DNA of 64,000 nucleotides, from NCBI GenBank assembly GCA_000155715.1, contig DS990598.1, forward strand, positions 177,456 to 241,455, written 5' to 3'. Each line of letters begins with the position of its first letter. Position 1 is the first letter of the stretch. The notes beneath the pieces were generated by a model, which was not told the origin of the DNA, ran no database searches, and was given only the letters and a program-made list of their open reading frames with translations. This DNA is from a gamma proteobacterium HTCC5015 (GTDB lineage: Bacteria > Pseudomonadota > Gammaproteobacteria > HTCC5015). Below, piece after piece: positions 1-9,335 of this stretch. Both the position numbers and the translations under genes were made by a program.

Positions 1-1557
1 TTAGAGGCCTTTATTGCCCACCGCCGCGAAGTGGTCACGCGCCGCACACTCTACGAGCTGCGCAAAGCGCGCGAGCGCACGCATATTTTGGAGGGGCTGG
101 CGGTTGCACTGAGCAACATCGACCCGATCATCGCTATGATCAAAGCCTCGACCAACCCCGCCGAGGCGCGTCAACAGTTGATCGACACAGTGTGGGAGCC
201 CGGCGTGGTCAGTGGCATGTTGGAGCGCGCTGGCGCCGACGCCACTCGCCCCGATACGCTGGAGGACGGCTTGGGTCTGCTCGACGATGGCTACCATTTG
301 TCGCCAGCACAGGCACAGGCCATTCTCGACCTGAAACTGCATCGCCTCACGGGGCTTGAGCAGGACAAAATTGTCGAAGAGTACGGCGAGCTGCTGGAAA
401 AAATTGCCGAACTGCTGAATATTTTGCGCAACCCAGATCGCCTGACAGAGGTGGTGCGCGATGAACTGGTCGAGCTGCGCGATAGCTACGGCGACGAGCG
501 TCGCACGGAGATTTATCAGAATCAGTCCGACCTCACCGTTGAAGATTTAATCAACGAGCAAGATGTGGTCGTGACACTGTCTCACGCGGGTTACGCCAAA
601 GCGCAGCCGCTAGACGATTACAAAGCGCAAAAGCGCGGTGGTCGCGGTCGCTCGGCAACCAAGATGAAAGACGAGGACTTCATCGAGAAGCTGTTCGTCG
701 CCTGTACCCACGATACGCTGCTGTGTTTTTCGAGTTACGGCAAGGTGTATTGGAAAAAGGTTTACGAGCTACCCATCGGCAGCCGCAATGCTCGAGGCAA
801 ACCCATTGTCAATTTGCTGCCGCTAGAAGAGGGCGAGCGCATCAGCGCGGTCTTGCCGGTGCGCGAATTTACGGATGACGAGTTCGTCTTCATGGCCACG
901 GCCAACGGCACGGTTAAGCGCACGGCGCTCTCGAATTTCTCACGCCCGCGCTCCAACGGCATTATTGCCTTGGATATCCGCGATGGCGACCGCTTGGTGG
1001 GCGTTGCGCGCACCGACGGTCAGCGCGACATCATGCTATTTGCCGACAGCGGCAAGGCCATTCGATTTAACGAGCAAGATGTGCGTCCTATGGGGCGCAC
1101 GGCCGCGGGTGTGCGCGGCATTCGACTGTCGGATGAACAAACCATGGTCGGGCTGATTATCGTTGAAGACGGCGATATTTTGACGGCGACCGTCAACGGC
1201 TACGGCAAGCGCACGGCGATTGAAGACTACCCCACCCAGGGTCGCGGTGGCAGCGGTGTGCTGTCGATCAAAACCAGCGACCGCAACGGTGGCGTCGTCG
1301 GCGCCGTTCAAGTGGCCACGGAAGACGAGATCATGTTGATTTCTAACGGCGGTGTGCTGGTGCGCACTGCGGTGGAAGATATTTCTGTCATGAGCCGCAA
1401 CACCCAAGGTGTGCGCCTGATCCGACTCGACGACAAGGAGCAGTTGGTGGAGTTAGAGCGCATTCCCTTCTTAGGCGATGAAGACGAAGAGGCGGGTGGC
1501 GACGACGGCGATGATAACGCTGGCGAGAACAGCAGTGCGAGCGGCGAAGAGGAGTAG
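1..1557 (+). CDS. gyrA: DNA gyrase subunit A, C-terminal part
   Basis: This is the 3' part of gyrA; the reading frame is open from base 1, so the gene begins upstream of the window. The visible 518 residues hold the end of the breakage-reunion region, including the coiled-coil segment near [11 protein letters not shown], and the six-bladed beta-pinwheel C-terminal domain that wraps DNA. A GyrA-box-like KRGGRGR motif lies near residue 210 of the visible part. This motif separates gyrase from topoisomerase IV subunit A (ParC). The catalytic tyrosine is outside the window. The tail is strongly acidic (runs of Asp, Glu and Gly), as in other gammaproteobacterial GyrA. GyrA pairs with GyrB to introduce negative supercoils. 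serC follows after 47 bp on the same strand. Confidence 0.97.
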   Translation, partial: LEAFIAHRREVVTRRTLYELRKARERTHILEGLAVALSNIDPIIAMIKASTNPAEARQQLIDTVWEPGVVSGMLERAGADATRPDTLEDGLGLLDDGYHLSPAQAQAILDLKLHRLTGLEQDKIVEEYGELLEKIAELLNILRNPDRLTEVVRDELVELRDSYGDERRTEIYQNQSDLTVEDLINEQDVVVTLSHAGYAKAQPLDDYKAQKRGGRGRSATKMKDEDFIEKLFVACTHDTLLCFSSYGKVYWKKVYELPIGSRNARGKPIVNLLPLEEGERISAVLPVREFTDDEFVFMATANGTVKRTALSNFSRPRSNGIIALDIRDGDRLVGVARTDGQRDIMLFADSGKAIRFNEQDVRPMGRTAAGVRGIRLSDEQTMVGLIIVEDGDILTATVNGYGKRTAIEDYPTQGRGGSGVLSIKTSDRNGGVVGAVQVATEDEIMLISNGGVLVRTAVEDISVMSRNTQGVRLIRLDDKEQLVELERIPFLGDEDEEAGGDDGDDNAGENSSASGEEE

Positions 1558-1604
1558 CCGCTCCACCAACCCCTTTCATTTTTAAACTTAAGTTTGGAGT
1601 AAAC

Positions 1605-2690
1605 ATGTCGAGAGTATTTAATTTCAGCGCGGGCCCCGCCATGCTGCCCGAGGCAGTACTGAAGCAAGCCGCCGACGAAATGTTGGATTGGCACGGCAGC
1701 GGTTCATCCATCATGGAAATGAGCCACCGTGGCAAAGAGTTTGTTTCCGTTGCCGCCGAAGCCGAGCAAGATCTGCGCGATTTAATGAACATCCCCGACA
1801 ACTACAAAGTGTTGTTTTTGCAGGGTGGTGCCACAGCGCAATTCACCGCAGTACCTATGAATTTACTGCGCGGTAAAACCACGGCGGATTACATCAACAC
1901 CGGTGCTTGGTCGAAGAAGGCGATTGCCGAAGCCAAACGCTTTTGCGATGTGAACGTGGCGGCTTCGAGTGAAGCGCAAAACTTTTCTACCGTGCCCGAT
2001 GTCAGCGAGTGGAACCTCAACCCCGATGCGGCTTACGTGCACTACACGCCGAATGAAACCATCGGCGGCGTGGAGTTTGACTTCATTCCCGACACGGGCG
2101 ATGTGCCACTAGTGGCGGATATGTCGTCGACGATTCTTTCGCGTCCCATCGACGTCAGCCGATTTGGTGTGATTTATGCCGGCGCCCAGAAAAACATCGG
2201 CCCCGCCGGTGTTGCGGTGGTCATCGTTCGCGACGACCTGATCGGCGAACTTGATCCGCGCTCGCCCGGCGCTTACGACTACGCCAAGCAGGCGGATGCC
2301 GACTCTATGCTGAATACGCCACCTACCTATAGCTGGTATTTAGCGGGCCTCGTCTTTAAGTGGCTGAAAGCTCAGGGCGGCCTCGAAAAAATGGGCGAGA
2401 TCAACCGCGCCAAAGCGGCTAAGTTGTACAGCGTGATTGACGAGTTGGACTTTTACGCCAACCCCGTCGAGCCGCGCTACCGCTCGTGGATGAATGTGCC
2501 CTTTACGCTGGCCAATGACGAACTGGACAAGCTGTTCCTCGAAGAGTCGGCCAAGCTGGGTTTAACCACGCTAAAAGGCCACCGCTCCGTGGGTGGTATG
2601 CGCGCCAGTATTTACAATGCCATGCCCGCTGAAGGCGTTGACGCGCTAATTCAATTTATGCGCGACTTCGCTCAAAAGCACGGCGAATAA
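1605..2690 (+). CDS. serC: Phosphoserine aminotransferase
   Basis: SerC, 361 residues, the normal family length. It converts 3-phosphohydroxypyruvate and glutamate to phosphoserine, and also acts in pyridoxal phosphate synthesis. The N-terminus [11 protein letters not shown] is the SerC signature. The PLP-binding lysine is in AQKNIGPAG (K196). The ATG is preceded by the Shine-Dalgarno-like GGAG about 8 bases upstream. The gene stands between gyrA and serA, as is common in Pseudomonas relatives. A strong terminator-like hairpin follows, so serC may be read separately from the genes downstream. Confidence 0.97.
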   Translation: MSRVFNFSAGPAMLPEAVLKQAADEMLDWHGSGSSIMEMSHRGKEFVSVAAEAEQDLRDLMNIPDNYKVLFLQGGATAQFTAVPMNLLRGKTTADYINTGAWSKKAIAEAKRFCDVNVAASSEAQNFSTVPDVSEWNLNPDAAYVHYTPNETIGGVEFDFIPDTGDVPLVADMSSTILSRPIDVSRFGVIYAGAQKNIGPAGVAVVIVRDDLIGELDPRSPGAYDYAKQADADSMLNTPPTYSWYLAGLVFKWLKAQGGLEKMGEINRAKAAKLYSVIDELDFYANPVEPRYRSWMNVPFTLANDELDKLFLEESAKLGLTTLKGHRSVGGMRASIYNAMPAEGVDALIQFMRDFAQKHGE

Positions 2691-2702
2691 CGCGACATCA
2701 CG

Positions 2703-2757
2703 CCCACTCCTCGCTGCAACGAATCATCGGTTTGCGCGGAGTGGGCTACCTTTTTTT
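2703..2757 (+). terminator. Rho-independent terminator after serC
   Basis: An 8-bp perfect stem (CCCACTCC at 2703-2710, GGAGTGGG at 2738-2745) is followed within 6 bases by seven T residues (2751-2757). It lies between serC and serA and would end gyrA/serC transcripts. Confidence 0.8.
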
Positions 2758-2783
2758 AATCCTATATAGCGAGTCATATCACG

Positions 2784-3950
2784 ATGTTTAAAGTACTCAC
2801 ACTGAATAATATTTCAGACAAAGGCTTGAGCCGTTTGCCTGCGGATCAATACGCCGTAGCCGACGACACACAAGATCCCGATGCCATTATTCTGCGCTCT
2901 TACAAAATGCACGACATGGACATCCCCGCTAGCGTGAAAGCCATTGGCCGCGCCGGTGCGGGCGTGAACAATATTCCCGTCGACAAAATGAGCGAGCAGG
3001 GCATTCCCGTATTTAACGCCCCCGGCGCCAATGCCAACGCGGTGAAAGAGCTGGTCATCGTTGGCATGTTGCTGGCGGCGCGCAACATCTGCGACGCCTG
3101 GGACTACACGCGCAACTTAAATGAGCCCGAAGACGACAAGCTCAACAAAGAAGTAGAAGCGGGCAAAAAGAAATTTGCGGGCTACGAACTGCCGGGCCGC
3201 ACGCTGGCCGTCATCGGCTTGGGCGCGATCGGCGTTCGAGTGGCCAACGCCGCTGAAGCACTGGGCATGAATGTCATCGGCTACGATCCCGTGATTACGG
3301 TCGAAAATGCCTGGCGCTTGTCGGCGGGTGTGAAAAAGGCCGCCACGGTCGAAGAAGCGCTTAACGCCGCTGATTTTGTGACCTTCCACGTGCCCTTGAT
3401 CGAACCCACGCGCAATATGCTCAACGCCGAGCGCTTGGCGGACATGAAAGACGGTGTGGTTGTTATGAACTTGGCGCGTGGCGGTATCGTCGATGACGCC
3501 GCCGTGTTGGACGGCCTCGCGTCTGGCAAGGTCAGCCGCTATGTGAGCGACTTCCCCAGCAATCAATTGCAGGGTAAAGAGGGCGTGATCGCGCTGCCTC
3601 ACTTGGGCGCTTCCACCGGCGAAGCGGAAGAAAACTGCGCCATCATGGTGGCCGAGCAAGTAAAAGATTATTTGGAAAACGGCAACATCGTAAACTCGGT
3701 GAACTTTCCACAAGTGCAACTGCCTCGCGCGGGCGAGCAGCGCTTGGCCGTGTCGAATTTGAACCGCCCCGATATGGTGGGTCAGATTTCTCATGTACTG
3801 GGCGATGCCGGCTTAAACATCTTCCACATGGTTAACGAGTCCCGCGGCGATGTGGCTTACACCTTGGTAGACATCGACAGCCAAGCCGACGATAGTGTGA
3901 TTGAAAAGTTGAGCGCGATTGATGGCGTGCTCAATGTACGCGCTCTATAA
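2784..3950 (+). CDS. serA: D-3-phosphoglycerate dehydrogenase (ACT-domain type)
   Basis: This 388-residue 2-hydroxyacid dehydrogenase is likely SerA, the first step of serine synthesis (3-phosphoglycerate to 3-phosphohydroxypyruvate, NAD-dependent). The Rossmann motif is GLGAIGVRVANAA (about residue 145). The catalytic arginine lies in NLARGGIVDD, and the catalytic histidine in LPHLGASTGEAEE. The last 70 residues form an ACT domain (HVLGDAGLNI), normally the serine feedback site. It is shorter than the E. coli enzyme (410 residues) and of the compact type seen in anaerobes and some proteobacteria. Placing serA between serC and pheA puts both serine genes together; in Pseudomonas serA is elsewhere. 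The product assignment is firm at the family level and slightly less so for the exact substrate. Confidence 0.9.
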   Translation: MFKVLTLNNISDKGLSRLPADQYAVADDTQDPDAIILRSYKMHDMDIPASVKAIGRAGAGVNNIPVDKMSEQGIPVFNAPGANANAVKELVIVGMLLAARNICDAWDYTRNLNEPEDDKLNKEVEAGKKKFAGYELPGRTLAVIGLGAIGVRVANAAEALGMNVIGYDPVITVENAWRLSAGVKKAATVEEALNAADFVTFHVPLIEPTRNMLNAERLADMKDGVVVMNLARGGIVDDAAVLDGLASGKVSRYVSDFPSNQLQGKEGVIALPHLGASTGEAEENCAIMVAEQVKDYLENGNIVNSVNFPQVQLPRAGEQRLAVSNLNRPDMVGQISHVLGDAGLNIFHMVNESRGDVAYTLVDIDSQADDSVIEKLSAIDGVLNVRAL

Positions 3951-3991
3951 AACGGTTTTGATTGGCCGTAAAGAACAGTGAGGAACGCCTA

Positions 3992-5077
3992 GTGTCCGAC
4001 TCTAAAGCTCTGCAAACGGTTCGAGATGAAATCGATGCGCTGGATCGAGAGATTCAGCGCTTGGTGAATCGTCGCGCCGAGTGCGCCATGCAAGTGGCCG
4101 AGATTAAACGCGAAGTGGAAGCGTCGGATCAGTTCTATCGCCCCGAGCGCGAGGCACAGGTCTTGCGCTCGGTGGTAGAGCGCAACGAAGGGCCACTGGC
4201 GGGCGAAACCGTCGCCCGTTTGTTCCGCGAGATCATGTCGGCTTGCCTCGCCTTGGAGGAACCTATGACGGTGGCCTATCTCGGCCCCGAGGGCACCTTC
4301 ACTCAGGCGGCGGCACTCAAACATTTTGGTCACGGTGTCACGACGGCGCCGCTGTCGGCCATCGACGATATTTTTCGCGATGTCGAATCGGGTGCGGTGC
4401 ACTACGGCGTCGTTCCCGTGGAGAACTCCACCGAGGGCGTGGTGACTCACACCCTCGACACTTTCATCAACTCGCCGCTAAAAATCAGTGGCGAGGTGGC
4501 TTTGCGCATCCACCACAACTTGCTCAATCAAAGTGGCGATCTAGGCGCTGTTCAAAAAATTTGTGCCCACCAGCAAGCGCTGGCTCAGTGCCGCGAGTGG
4601 CTCGATGAGCACATGCCGAACGTCGTCTGTGAGCCGCTTTCGAGCAATGCCGAAGCGGCAAAGCTGGCCGCGGCCGATAGCAGCGTTGCCGCTATCGCCA
4701 GCGATGTGGCCGCCGAGCTCTACGAGCTGCGGGCGGCCGCCTCCAACATCGAAGACGAGCCCGACAACACCACGCGCTTTCTGGTGATCGGTCGCCAAGA
4801 CATTCCCGCCTCGGGCAATGATAAAACATCGATTATGGTGTCGATGCGCAACGAGCCCGGCGCGCTGGCAAAATTGTTGCAACCGCTGGCGGAGCAGGGC
4901 GTGGATATGACGCGCATCGAATCGCGACCTTCGCGTCGGGGCAATTGGGAGTACGTCTTTTTCCTAGACTTGCTCGGCCACCAAGAAGACCGCGCCGTGC
5001 AGAATGCTCTGGCCGTTATCAAAAAAGAAGCGGCCGTCCTCAAAATTCTCGGCTCCTATCCGCGAGCTGTTTTGTAA
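3992..5077 (+). CDS. pheA: Bifunctional chorismate mutase/prephenate dehydratase
   Basis: PheA, about 361 residues, commits chorismate to phenylalanine. The AroQ chorismate mutase helix bundle covers residues 1-90 (IDALDREIQRLVNRRAECA). The prephenate dehydratase domain follows from AYLGPEGTFTQAA. A C-terminal ACT domain carries the phenylalanine-binding ESRPS motif. A longer frame opens at a TTG at 3962. I prefer GTG 3992, because GAGGAA lies six bases before it and the mutase domain then begins at the usual distance. It precedes hisC and tyrA in the same direction and likely shares their transcript. Feedback inhibition by phenylalanine through the ACT domain is family knowledge. Confidence 0.96.
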   Translation: MSDSKALQTVRDEIDALDREIQRLVNRRAECAMQVAEIKREVEASDQFYRPEREAQVLRSVVERNEGPLAGETVARLFREIMSACLALEEPMTVAYLGPEGTFTQAAALKHFGHGVTTAPLSAIDDIFRDVESGAVHYGVVPVENSTEGVVTHTLDTFINSPLKISGEVALRIHHNLLNQSGDLGAVQKICAHQQALAQCREWLDEHMPNVVCEPLSSNAEAAKLAAADSSVAAIASDVAAELYELRAAASNIEDEPDNTTRFLVIGRQDIPASGNDKTSIMVSMRNEPGALAKLLQPLAEQGVDMTRIESRPSRRGNWEYVFFLDLLGHQEDRAVQNALAVIKKEAAVLKILGSYPRAVL

Positions 5078-5106
5078 CTTATCAAAGAAGCATCAAGGAT
5101 AGTGTC

Positions 5107-6237
5107 GTGTCTGATACTGATTTTTTAAGCCTCGCCAACCCCGGTGTACAAAAGCTCACGCCCTACGCGCCGGGTAAACCGCTCGAAGAGCTGGAGCGCG
5201 AATACGGCATTACCGAGGCGGTAAAGTTAGCCTCTAACGAAAACCCACTGGGGCCGAGCCCAGCGGCGGTGGCGGCAGTAAAAAAGGCCGCAGCTGAACT
5301 GCATCGCTACCCCGATGGCAACAGCTTTGAATTAAAAGCGGCGCTGGCGAAAAAACACGTATTGGATAGCAGCCAGATCACACTGGGCAACGGCTCCAAC
5401 GATGTGCTGGAGCTGATTGCTCGCACTTTTGTGATGCCCGGGGACGAAGTGTTGTTTTCCGCTCACGCCTTTGCGGTCTACCCCATTGTGACTCAGGCCG
5501 TTAACGGTGTAATGAACATTGCACCTGCGACGAGTGCCGATAGCGAGCAACCCTACGGCCACGACCTCGACGCCATGGCCGCGCGCATCAATGAGAAAAC
5601 GCGGGTTATATTCGTGGCCAACCCCAACAACCCCACGGGCACGTGGGTGCAGCGCGATGCACTGCGACAGTTTGTCGAGCAAGTGCCGAGTCGCGTGATT
5701 GTCGTGGTCGACGAAGCCTATTTTGAATTTGTCGAAGAGGCCGACTACCCCGACGCCACGGAGTGGTTGTCTGAGTTTCCCAACTTGATTGTGACGCGCA
5801 CGTTTTCAAAGCTGTACGGCATTCCCGGTGTGCGCATTGGCTACGGCTTGTCTCATCCAGATATCGCCGATTTGCTCAATCGCGTGCGCCAGCCCTTTAA
5901 TGTCAACAGCTTGGCCCAAGCGGCCGCTGTCGCCGCTTTAAATGATGACGATTACTTGCAGAAGAGCTTGGACAACAATCGCCAAGGTCTACAGCAAATC
6001 GTACAGGCCTGTAAGGCCAACGGTTGGGGCTACATCCCCTCAGTGGGCAATTTTATTTGCGTTAAAGTCGGTGAGCATGCCGATGCCGTTTATGAAGGCT
6101 TGTTGAAAGAGGGCGTGATTGTGCGACCCATTGCAGGCTATCAGCTACCCGAGTATGTGCGCGTCACCATTGGCACGCCCGAGGAGAACGCGCGCTTTAT
6201 TCAAGCGCTTGAAACGGTTTTAAAGTCGCTTGATTAA
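5107..6237 (+). CDS. hisC: Histidinol-phosphate/aromatic aminotransferase
   Basis: PLP fold-type I aminotransferase of the HisC family, 376 residues from the GTG at 5107. That start has AAGGA nine bases upstream and follows the pheA stop by 29 bp. The pyridoxal lysine is K235 in RTFSKLYGIPG; NPNNPTGT binds the cofactor. In Pseudomonas the copy at this position (hisC2), between pheA and tyrA, is thought to serve aromatic amino-acid transamination as well as histidine synthesis. The location here suggests the same dual use, but the sequence alone cannot separate the two substrates. Confidence 0.94.
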   Translation: MSDTDFLSLANPGVQKLTPYAPGKPLEELEREYGITEAVKLASNENPLGPSPAAVAAVKKAAAELHRYPDGNSFELKAALAKKHVLDSSQITLGNGSNDVLELIARTFVMPGDEVLFSAHAFAVYPIVTQAVNGVMNIAPATSADSEQPYGHDLDAMAARINEKTRVIFVANPNNPTGTWVQRDALRQFVEQVPSRVIVVVDEAYFEFVEEADYPDATEWLSEFPNLIVTRTFSKLYGIPGVRIGYGLSHPDIADLLNRVRQPFNVNSLAQAAAVAALNDDDYLQKSLDNNRQGLQQIVQACKANGWGYIPSVGNFICVKVGEHADAVYEGLLKEGVIVRPIAGYQLPEYVRVTIGTPEENARFIQALETVLKSLD

Positions 6238-6261
6238 AACGATTGGATTAAAGGTATTAGC

Positions 6262-7128
6262 GTGAGCGAGTTATTGATTCCACGTTTGGCAATCATCGGT
6301 GTCGGCTCCATTGGCACGTCACTGGCGTTGGCGTTAAAAAAAGCCCAAGTGGTGGGAGAGGTAGTCGGCTGCGGTCGCAGCCAAGACAACCTCGAAGTCG
6401 CTCAACAACGCGGCGCGATTGATCGCTACACCCTCGATGCAAGTGAGGCGGTGCAGGGCGCCGACGTCGTGTTTTTGGCCGTCCCCATGGGATCGATGGG
6501 GGCCATCTTAAAACAGATCGCCCCCGCCTTGAGTGAGACAAGCATTGTCACCGATGGCGGCAGCAGCAAAACATCCATCATCCAAGAAGCCGAACAAGCA
6601 CTCAGGCACTTCAATCGATTTGTGCCCGGCCACCCCATTGCGGGCACAGAGCGCAGCGGTGCCGAGGCGGGCATCAGCGACTTGTATCAAGATCGTCGCG
6701 TTTTACTCACGCCCACGCCCAGTACCGATAGCAGTGCTACCGAATGGGTGACGAAAATGTGGCAGGCCGCGGGCGCCACGGTGGAGACCATGAGCGCAGA
6801 GCATCACGATCAGGTACTAGCGGCGACGTCGCACTTACCGCACATGCTGGCCTTTGGCTTGGTCGACAGCCTCGCCCGCATGGACGATGTGGACGAGATT
6901 TTTCGCTACGCCGCCGGCGGCTTTCGCGACTTTACACGCATCGCCTCCAGCGACCCCGTCATGTGGCGCGACATCTGCCTGAACAATCGAGACGCTCTGC
7001 TCGACGCCATGCAGCGCTACGTGAAAGATGTGCGCGACATCTACAAAGCGGTCGACGAAGCCGACGGCGACACCCTGCTGGAAATCTTCCAACGCGCCAA
7101 AACCACCCGCGACAAATTCTGCAACTAA
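6262..7128 (+). CDS. tyrA: Prephenate/arogenate dehydrogenase
   Basis: TyrA, 288 residues, the NAD(P)-dependent step to tyrosine. It opens with the dinucleotide-binding IGVGSIGTSLA, has AVPMGSM at the end of the Rossmann unit, and the family motif HPIAGTERSGAEAG near residue 123. The start is GTG. In Pseudomonas the next gene, aroA, is fused to tyrA and is followed by cmk and rpsA. Here the protein is a free-standing dehydrogenase and none of those genes follows. Instead the operon ends at a reversed integron cassette array. Confidence 0.95.
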   Translation: MSELLIPRLAIIGVGSIGTSLALALKKAQVVGEVVGCGRSQDNLEVAQQRGAIDRYTLDASEAVQGADVVFLAVPMGSMGAILKQIAPALSETSIVTDGGSSKTSIIQEAEQALRHFNRFVPGHPIAGTERSGAEAGISDLYQDRRVLLTPTPSTDSSATEWVTKMWQAAGATVETMSAEHHDQVLAATSHLPHMLAFGLVDSLARMDDVDEIFRYAAGGFRDFTRIASSDPVMWRDICLNNRDALLDAMQRYVKDVRDIYKAVDEADGDTLLEIFQRAKTTRDKFCN

Positions 7129-7147
7129 AACGGGGCCTGACTCCCAC

Positions 7148-7174
7148 CTGTAGGAGCTTTAAAGCAAGCGAATG
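7148..7174 (+). repeat. REP-like palindrome, family A (degenerate copy)
   Basis: The sequence begins CTGTAGGAGC and ends AAGCGAATG, the same ends as six better-preserved copies in this window (20380, 20696, 20988 reversed, 36051 reversed, 37241, 47558). The centre is altered to TTTAAAGC. It resembles the classic Pseudomonas REP in its ends. It lies between tyrA and the cassette array. Confidence 0.6.
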
Positions 7175-7211
7175 TTAGGTGAAGTGACTACTAATTGTGG
7201 GAAACTCGGAC

Positions 7212-7304
7212 AGCTAACGCCTCACATAACCGGAAGCAAAAAGCAGAGCGACGAGGAACGAGGAGCGGCGCTTTTTGCTATCCGAGTGCATGTGATTGTT
7301 ATAC
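7212..7304 (-). other. attC recombination site 1 (integron cassette end)
   Basis: Read on the minus strand, this 93-bp site starts with GTATAAC (R'' box) two bases after the stop codon of the cyclase gene and ends with GTTAGCT (R' box). Between them the two arms pair imperfectly: AATCACAT with ATGTGAGGC, CGGATAGC with GCTTCCGG, and AGCAAAAAGC with GCTTTTTGCT. Gene stop adjoining R'', a palindromic arm structure, and a terminal GCGTTAG are the marks of integron attC sites. The third base of the RRR in GTTRRRY is C, a single deviation. Confidence 0.85.
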
Positions 7305-7305
7305 G

Positions 7306-8655
7306 TTACTTGATCATTACGCCTATCCAATCACGGAAAAGCAAATGTTCGTTGGCATCGTAAATTTCGCACTTCATAGTATGTAACCCTCTGTATAAAG
7401 TATTTTCTTCTAACTCAGTTCTAGCAAAAGGAACTGGTGCTTTGTTATAAGCACTTATCTTGGTTTTTTTGAGATACCTTACTTTGCCCTTCTGCTCAAT
7501 ATCACGTTCATCTTCAGGGGTATCAATGCCGTGATTTGTTTTTATAAATACAACCTTTAATGGATAATTAATACGGTATCTCGTGTTTGATGTCACCACA
7601 AAAACAAGTGACACATGCTTTTCAAGAAAACTAGACGCAGATATATATTCTGATTTCACATCATCTTCTACAGTGAAGCATTTGTAGCTTATTGCCGCGT
7701 GATCAATAACATTAGATCCATCTATCTGCTGTCGAAAGCTTCTAGGTAGAGCGCTAAACTCTAGGCTTTTTCTATACGCAAGCTGCCTCATTTGATAGTT
7801 TATTGGGCTGCCATCTGAGTTTGTTATATTGGGGGTTACCACAGGTAGATTTTCAGAGCTTCCATCCTTTGTTGTTTTCTTTATTTCAGAATACTTTTCT
7901 GGCCAGTTTACGTACTGAAGAAGCCCTTGGCCGAGCATCGCTTGGTTTTTTCCAGCTAAGCTTTGCAACTTTGAGGCCATATCAACAGGAAGGCCAGTCG
8001 CCGATACTTCTCCAACATTTTTATAACCAAACCCGCCCCAAAGCACCTCATCATCATTCCCAAAATCACACCCAATGCGAAAACCGAAATCTTTTGCATC
8101 AATTCCATTTCTTTCCATCCATGGTTTTATGCTTTCCTCCAATATGGCTCTCAACACAACAATGCAGTTTATCGCATCAGCAATTGCATTTTCCTTATCT
8201 GTATCCTTCCCTCCGAAAAACGCCATTACCGCATCGCCCATAATCCTATGGACATAACCATCAAATGATCTAATCGTTTCAATACACGCTTTAATTACAG
8301 CGTTTTTAAATTGATAGACAGTCTCAAGTGGGTATAGCAGGGAAAGCCGAGTTGATCCTTTTATGTCTACAAATATTGTACATATATAATGTTTTTGCGT
8401 GCCTGTAGAAGTTCCTTCAAGCTCTATGAAATCTGGATGCGTACCAATTGGCGTATCATTCACACCTTCTTTCCCAAAAACAGGTCGTATTTGTTGTTGT
8501 ATTAAATATTCTTCTTGTGGCCCAGATGGCAAAGCATCAAATGATTCAGCCATCCTGACTGACTTACTTGTCCTAGCTTCAGCAGATGCCATGGCGATTG
8601 AGCGGCCATTTACTGATTCATACAACTCTTCGAATAGATTCCTAAAATTATCCAT
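7306..8655 (-). CDS. Pycsar-type class III nucleotide cyclase (PycC-like)
   Basis: The protein has 449 residues. A class III nucleotidyl cyclase domain spans about 88-250. Metal-binding aspartates are D97 (FVDIKGST) and D141 (HRIMGDAVM). The C-terminal part (about 360-449, ending in a LYRGLHTMKCEI...WIGVMI pattern) looks like the AGS-C sensor domain found on defence cyclases. Its partner immediately upstream, 6 bp away, is a DUF5706/PycTM-like membrane protein. Together they match Pycsar, in which the cyclase makes cCMP or cUMP on phage infection. The position of the adenine-selecting lysine (K-T-I-G-D) holds R137. The usual Asn/Arg catalytic pair aligns with D225 and K229. This argues against an ordinary adenylate cyclase, although the substrate is not provable from sequence. 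The gene is AT-rich relative to the core genes and ends at attC site 1. Confidence 0.85.
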   Translation of the reverse strand: MDNFRNLFEELYESVNGRSIAMASAEARTSKSVRMAESFDALPSGPQEEYLIQQQIRPVFGKEGVNDTPIGTHPDFIELEGTSTGTQKHYICTIFVDIKGSTRLSLLYPLETVYQFKNAVIKACIETIRSFDGYVHRIMGDAVMAFFGGKDTDKENAIADAINCIVVLRAILEESIKPWMERNGIDAKDFGFRIGCDFGNDDEVLWGGFGYKNVGEVSATGLPVDMASKLQSLAGKNQAMLGQGLLQYVNWPEKYSEIKKTTKDGSSENLPVVTPNITNSDGSPINYQMRQLAYRKSLEFSALPRSFRQQIDGSNVIDHAAISYKCFTVEDDVKSEYISASSFLEKHVSLVFVVTSNTRYRINYPLKVVFIKTNHGIDTPEDERDIEQKGKVRYLKKTKISAYNKAPVPFARTELEENTLYRGLHTMKCEIYDANEHLLFRDWIGVMIK

Positions 8656-8661
8656 TTCCCA

Positions 8662-9201
8662 TTAACCTTCAACGATCAAAAGTGCCAAAGACACCGCAAG
8701 GAGAGGTATTGTTACGAAAATCATTGTATTAACTGCGATCTTCAATACTTTAAATTTATGATTAACAACTCCTGCCATATTATAAGTTTGTGTAGAAAGA
8801 TCTCTTAATATCTCTCCCTGTTCGATAGAGAGAACTTTCTGATAGTATTCTTCGGGATTTTTGTTTTCAGTAACTACGGCACCAAAAAATATAAGTGAAT
8901 CAGCCCCATTGTCATTCTTTGTATTGGGAAAAGCCGCTCTTAATAACTGTATGGCGGCGTACAATGCTGATGCGACGGTGAGCGAAATAGCTATAATCGT
9001 GGTATATCGAATGCAGCCAATTTCTCCCTGAACAGGATCTAATAAAAGAACCCTTATTGTCAGTCCCAGTACTATTGCCCCAAGGAACGACATCATTAAG
9101 CCGACTTTGAAATTTGTAGTTGCTACGTAGTGGTCATAGCGTTTTAGTACATCAAGCAAAAAGTCTGCTTTTTCCTTCAACTGGGTGTTTTCCTCAGGCA
9201 C
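8662..9201 (-). CDS. Pycsar membrane effector (PycTM/DUF5706-like)
   Basis: This 179-residue membrane protein has hydrophobic segments at about 34-54, 66-87 and 153-176. The amphipathic start (LKRYDHYVATTNFKVG) and the middle (LIFFGAVV...PEEYYQKV...LRDLSTQTYNMAGVVNHKFKVL) follow the pattern of DUF5706 proteins. These include PycTM, the Pycsar effector thought to disrupt the inner membrane when it binds a cyclic pyrimidine nucleotide. The start is a GTG with AGGAG six bases upstream. It is the first gene of a two-gene cassette, and the cyclase follows after 6 bp. The family call rests on remembered patterns rather than a search. Confidence 0.82.
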   Translation of the reverse strand: MPEENTQLKEKADFLLDVLKRYDHYVATTNFKVGLMMSFLGAIVLGLTIRVLLLDPVQGEIGCIRYTTIIAISLTVASALYAAIQLLRAAFPNTKNDNGADSLIFFGAVVTENKNPEEYYQKVLSIEQGEILRDLSTQTYNMAGVVNHKFKVLKIAVNTMIFVTIPLLAVSLALLIVEG

Positions 9202-9223
9202 ACGTAGCTCCTAATATTTTTTC

Positions 9224-9335
9224 GTATAACGCCCGCAACAGCGGGATTTTTGTAGGTGATTGTTTTGGGTTAGCGTAGCGTTTAGACCCAAAACAAGCAC
9301 CGAAGAAAATTTCCGGCTGCTTGCACTTGTTAGGT
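9224..9335 (-). other. attC recombination site 2
   Basis: A 112-bp site, read on the minus strand. R'' is ACCTAAC, a perfect RYYYAAC that contains the stop codon of the upstream cassette gene. R' is GTTATAC. The outer arms pair as AAGTGCAAGCAGC with GCTGTTGCGGGC. The inner part folds as TTGTTTTGGGT with ACCCAAAACAA. This is the best attC of the three and marks the junction between the unknown-protein cassette and the Pycsar cassette. Confidence 0.9.

Noticed and set aside
7168-7180. A fourth attC half-site (GCAAGCGAATGTTAGGT) between tyrA and attC 1
   Set aside because: The first part is the end of a REP family A copy, which explains it. GTTAGGT alone is a seven-base match, and no partner arm is present.
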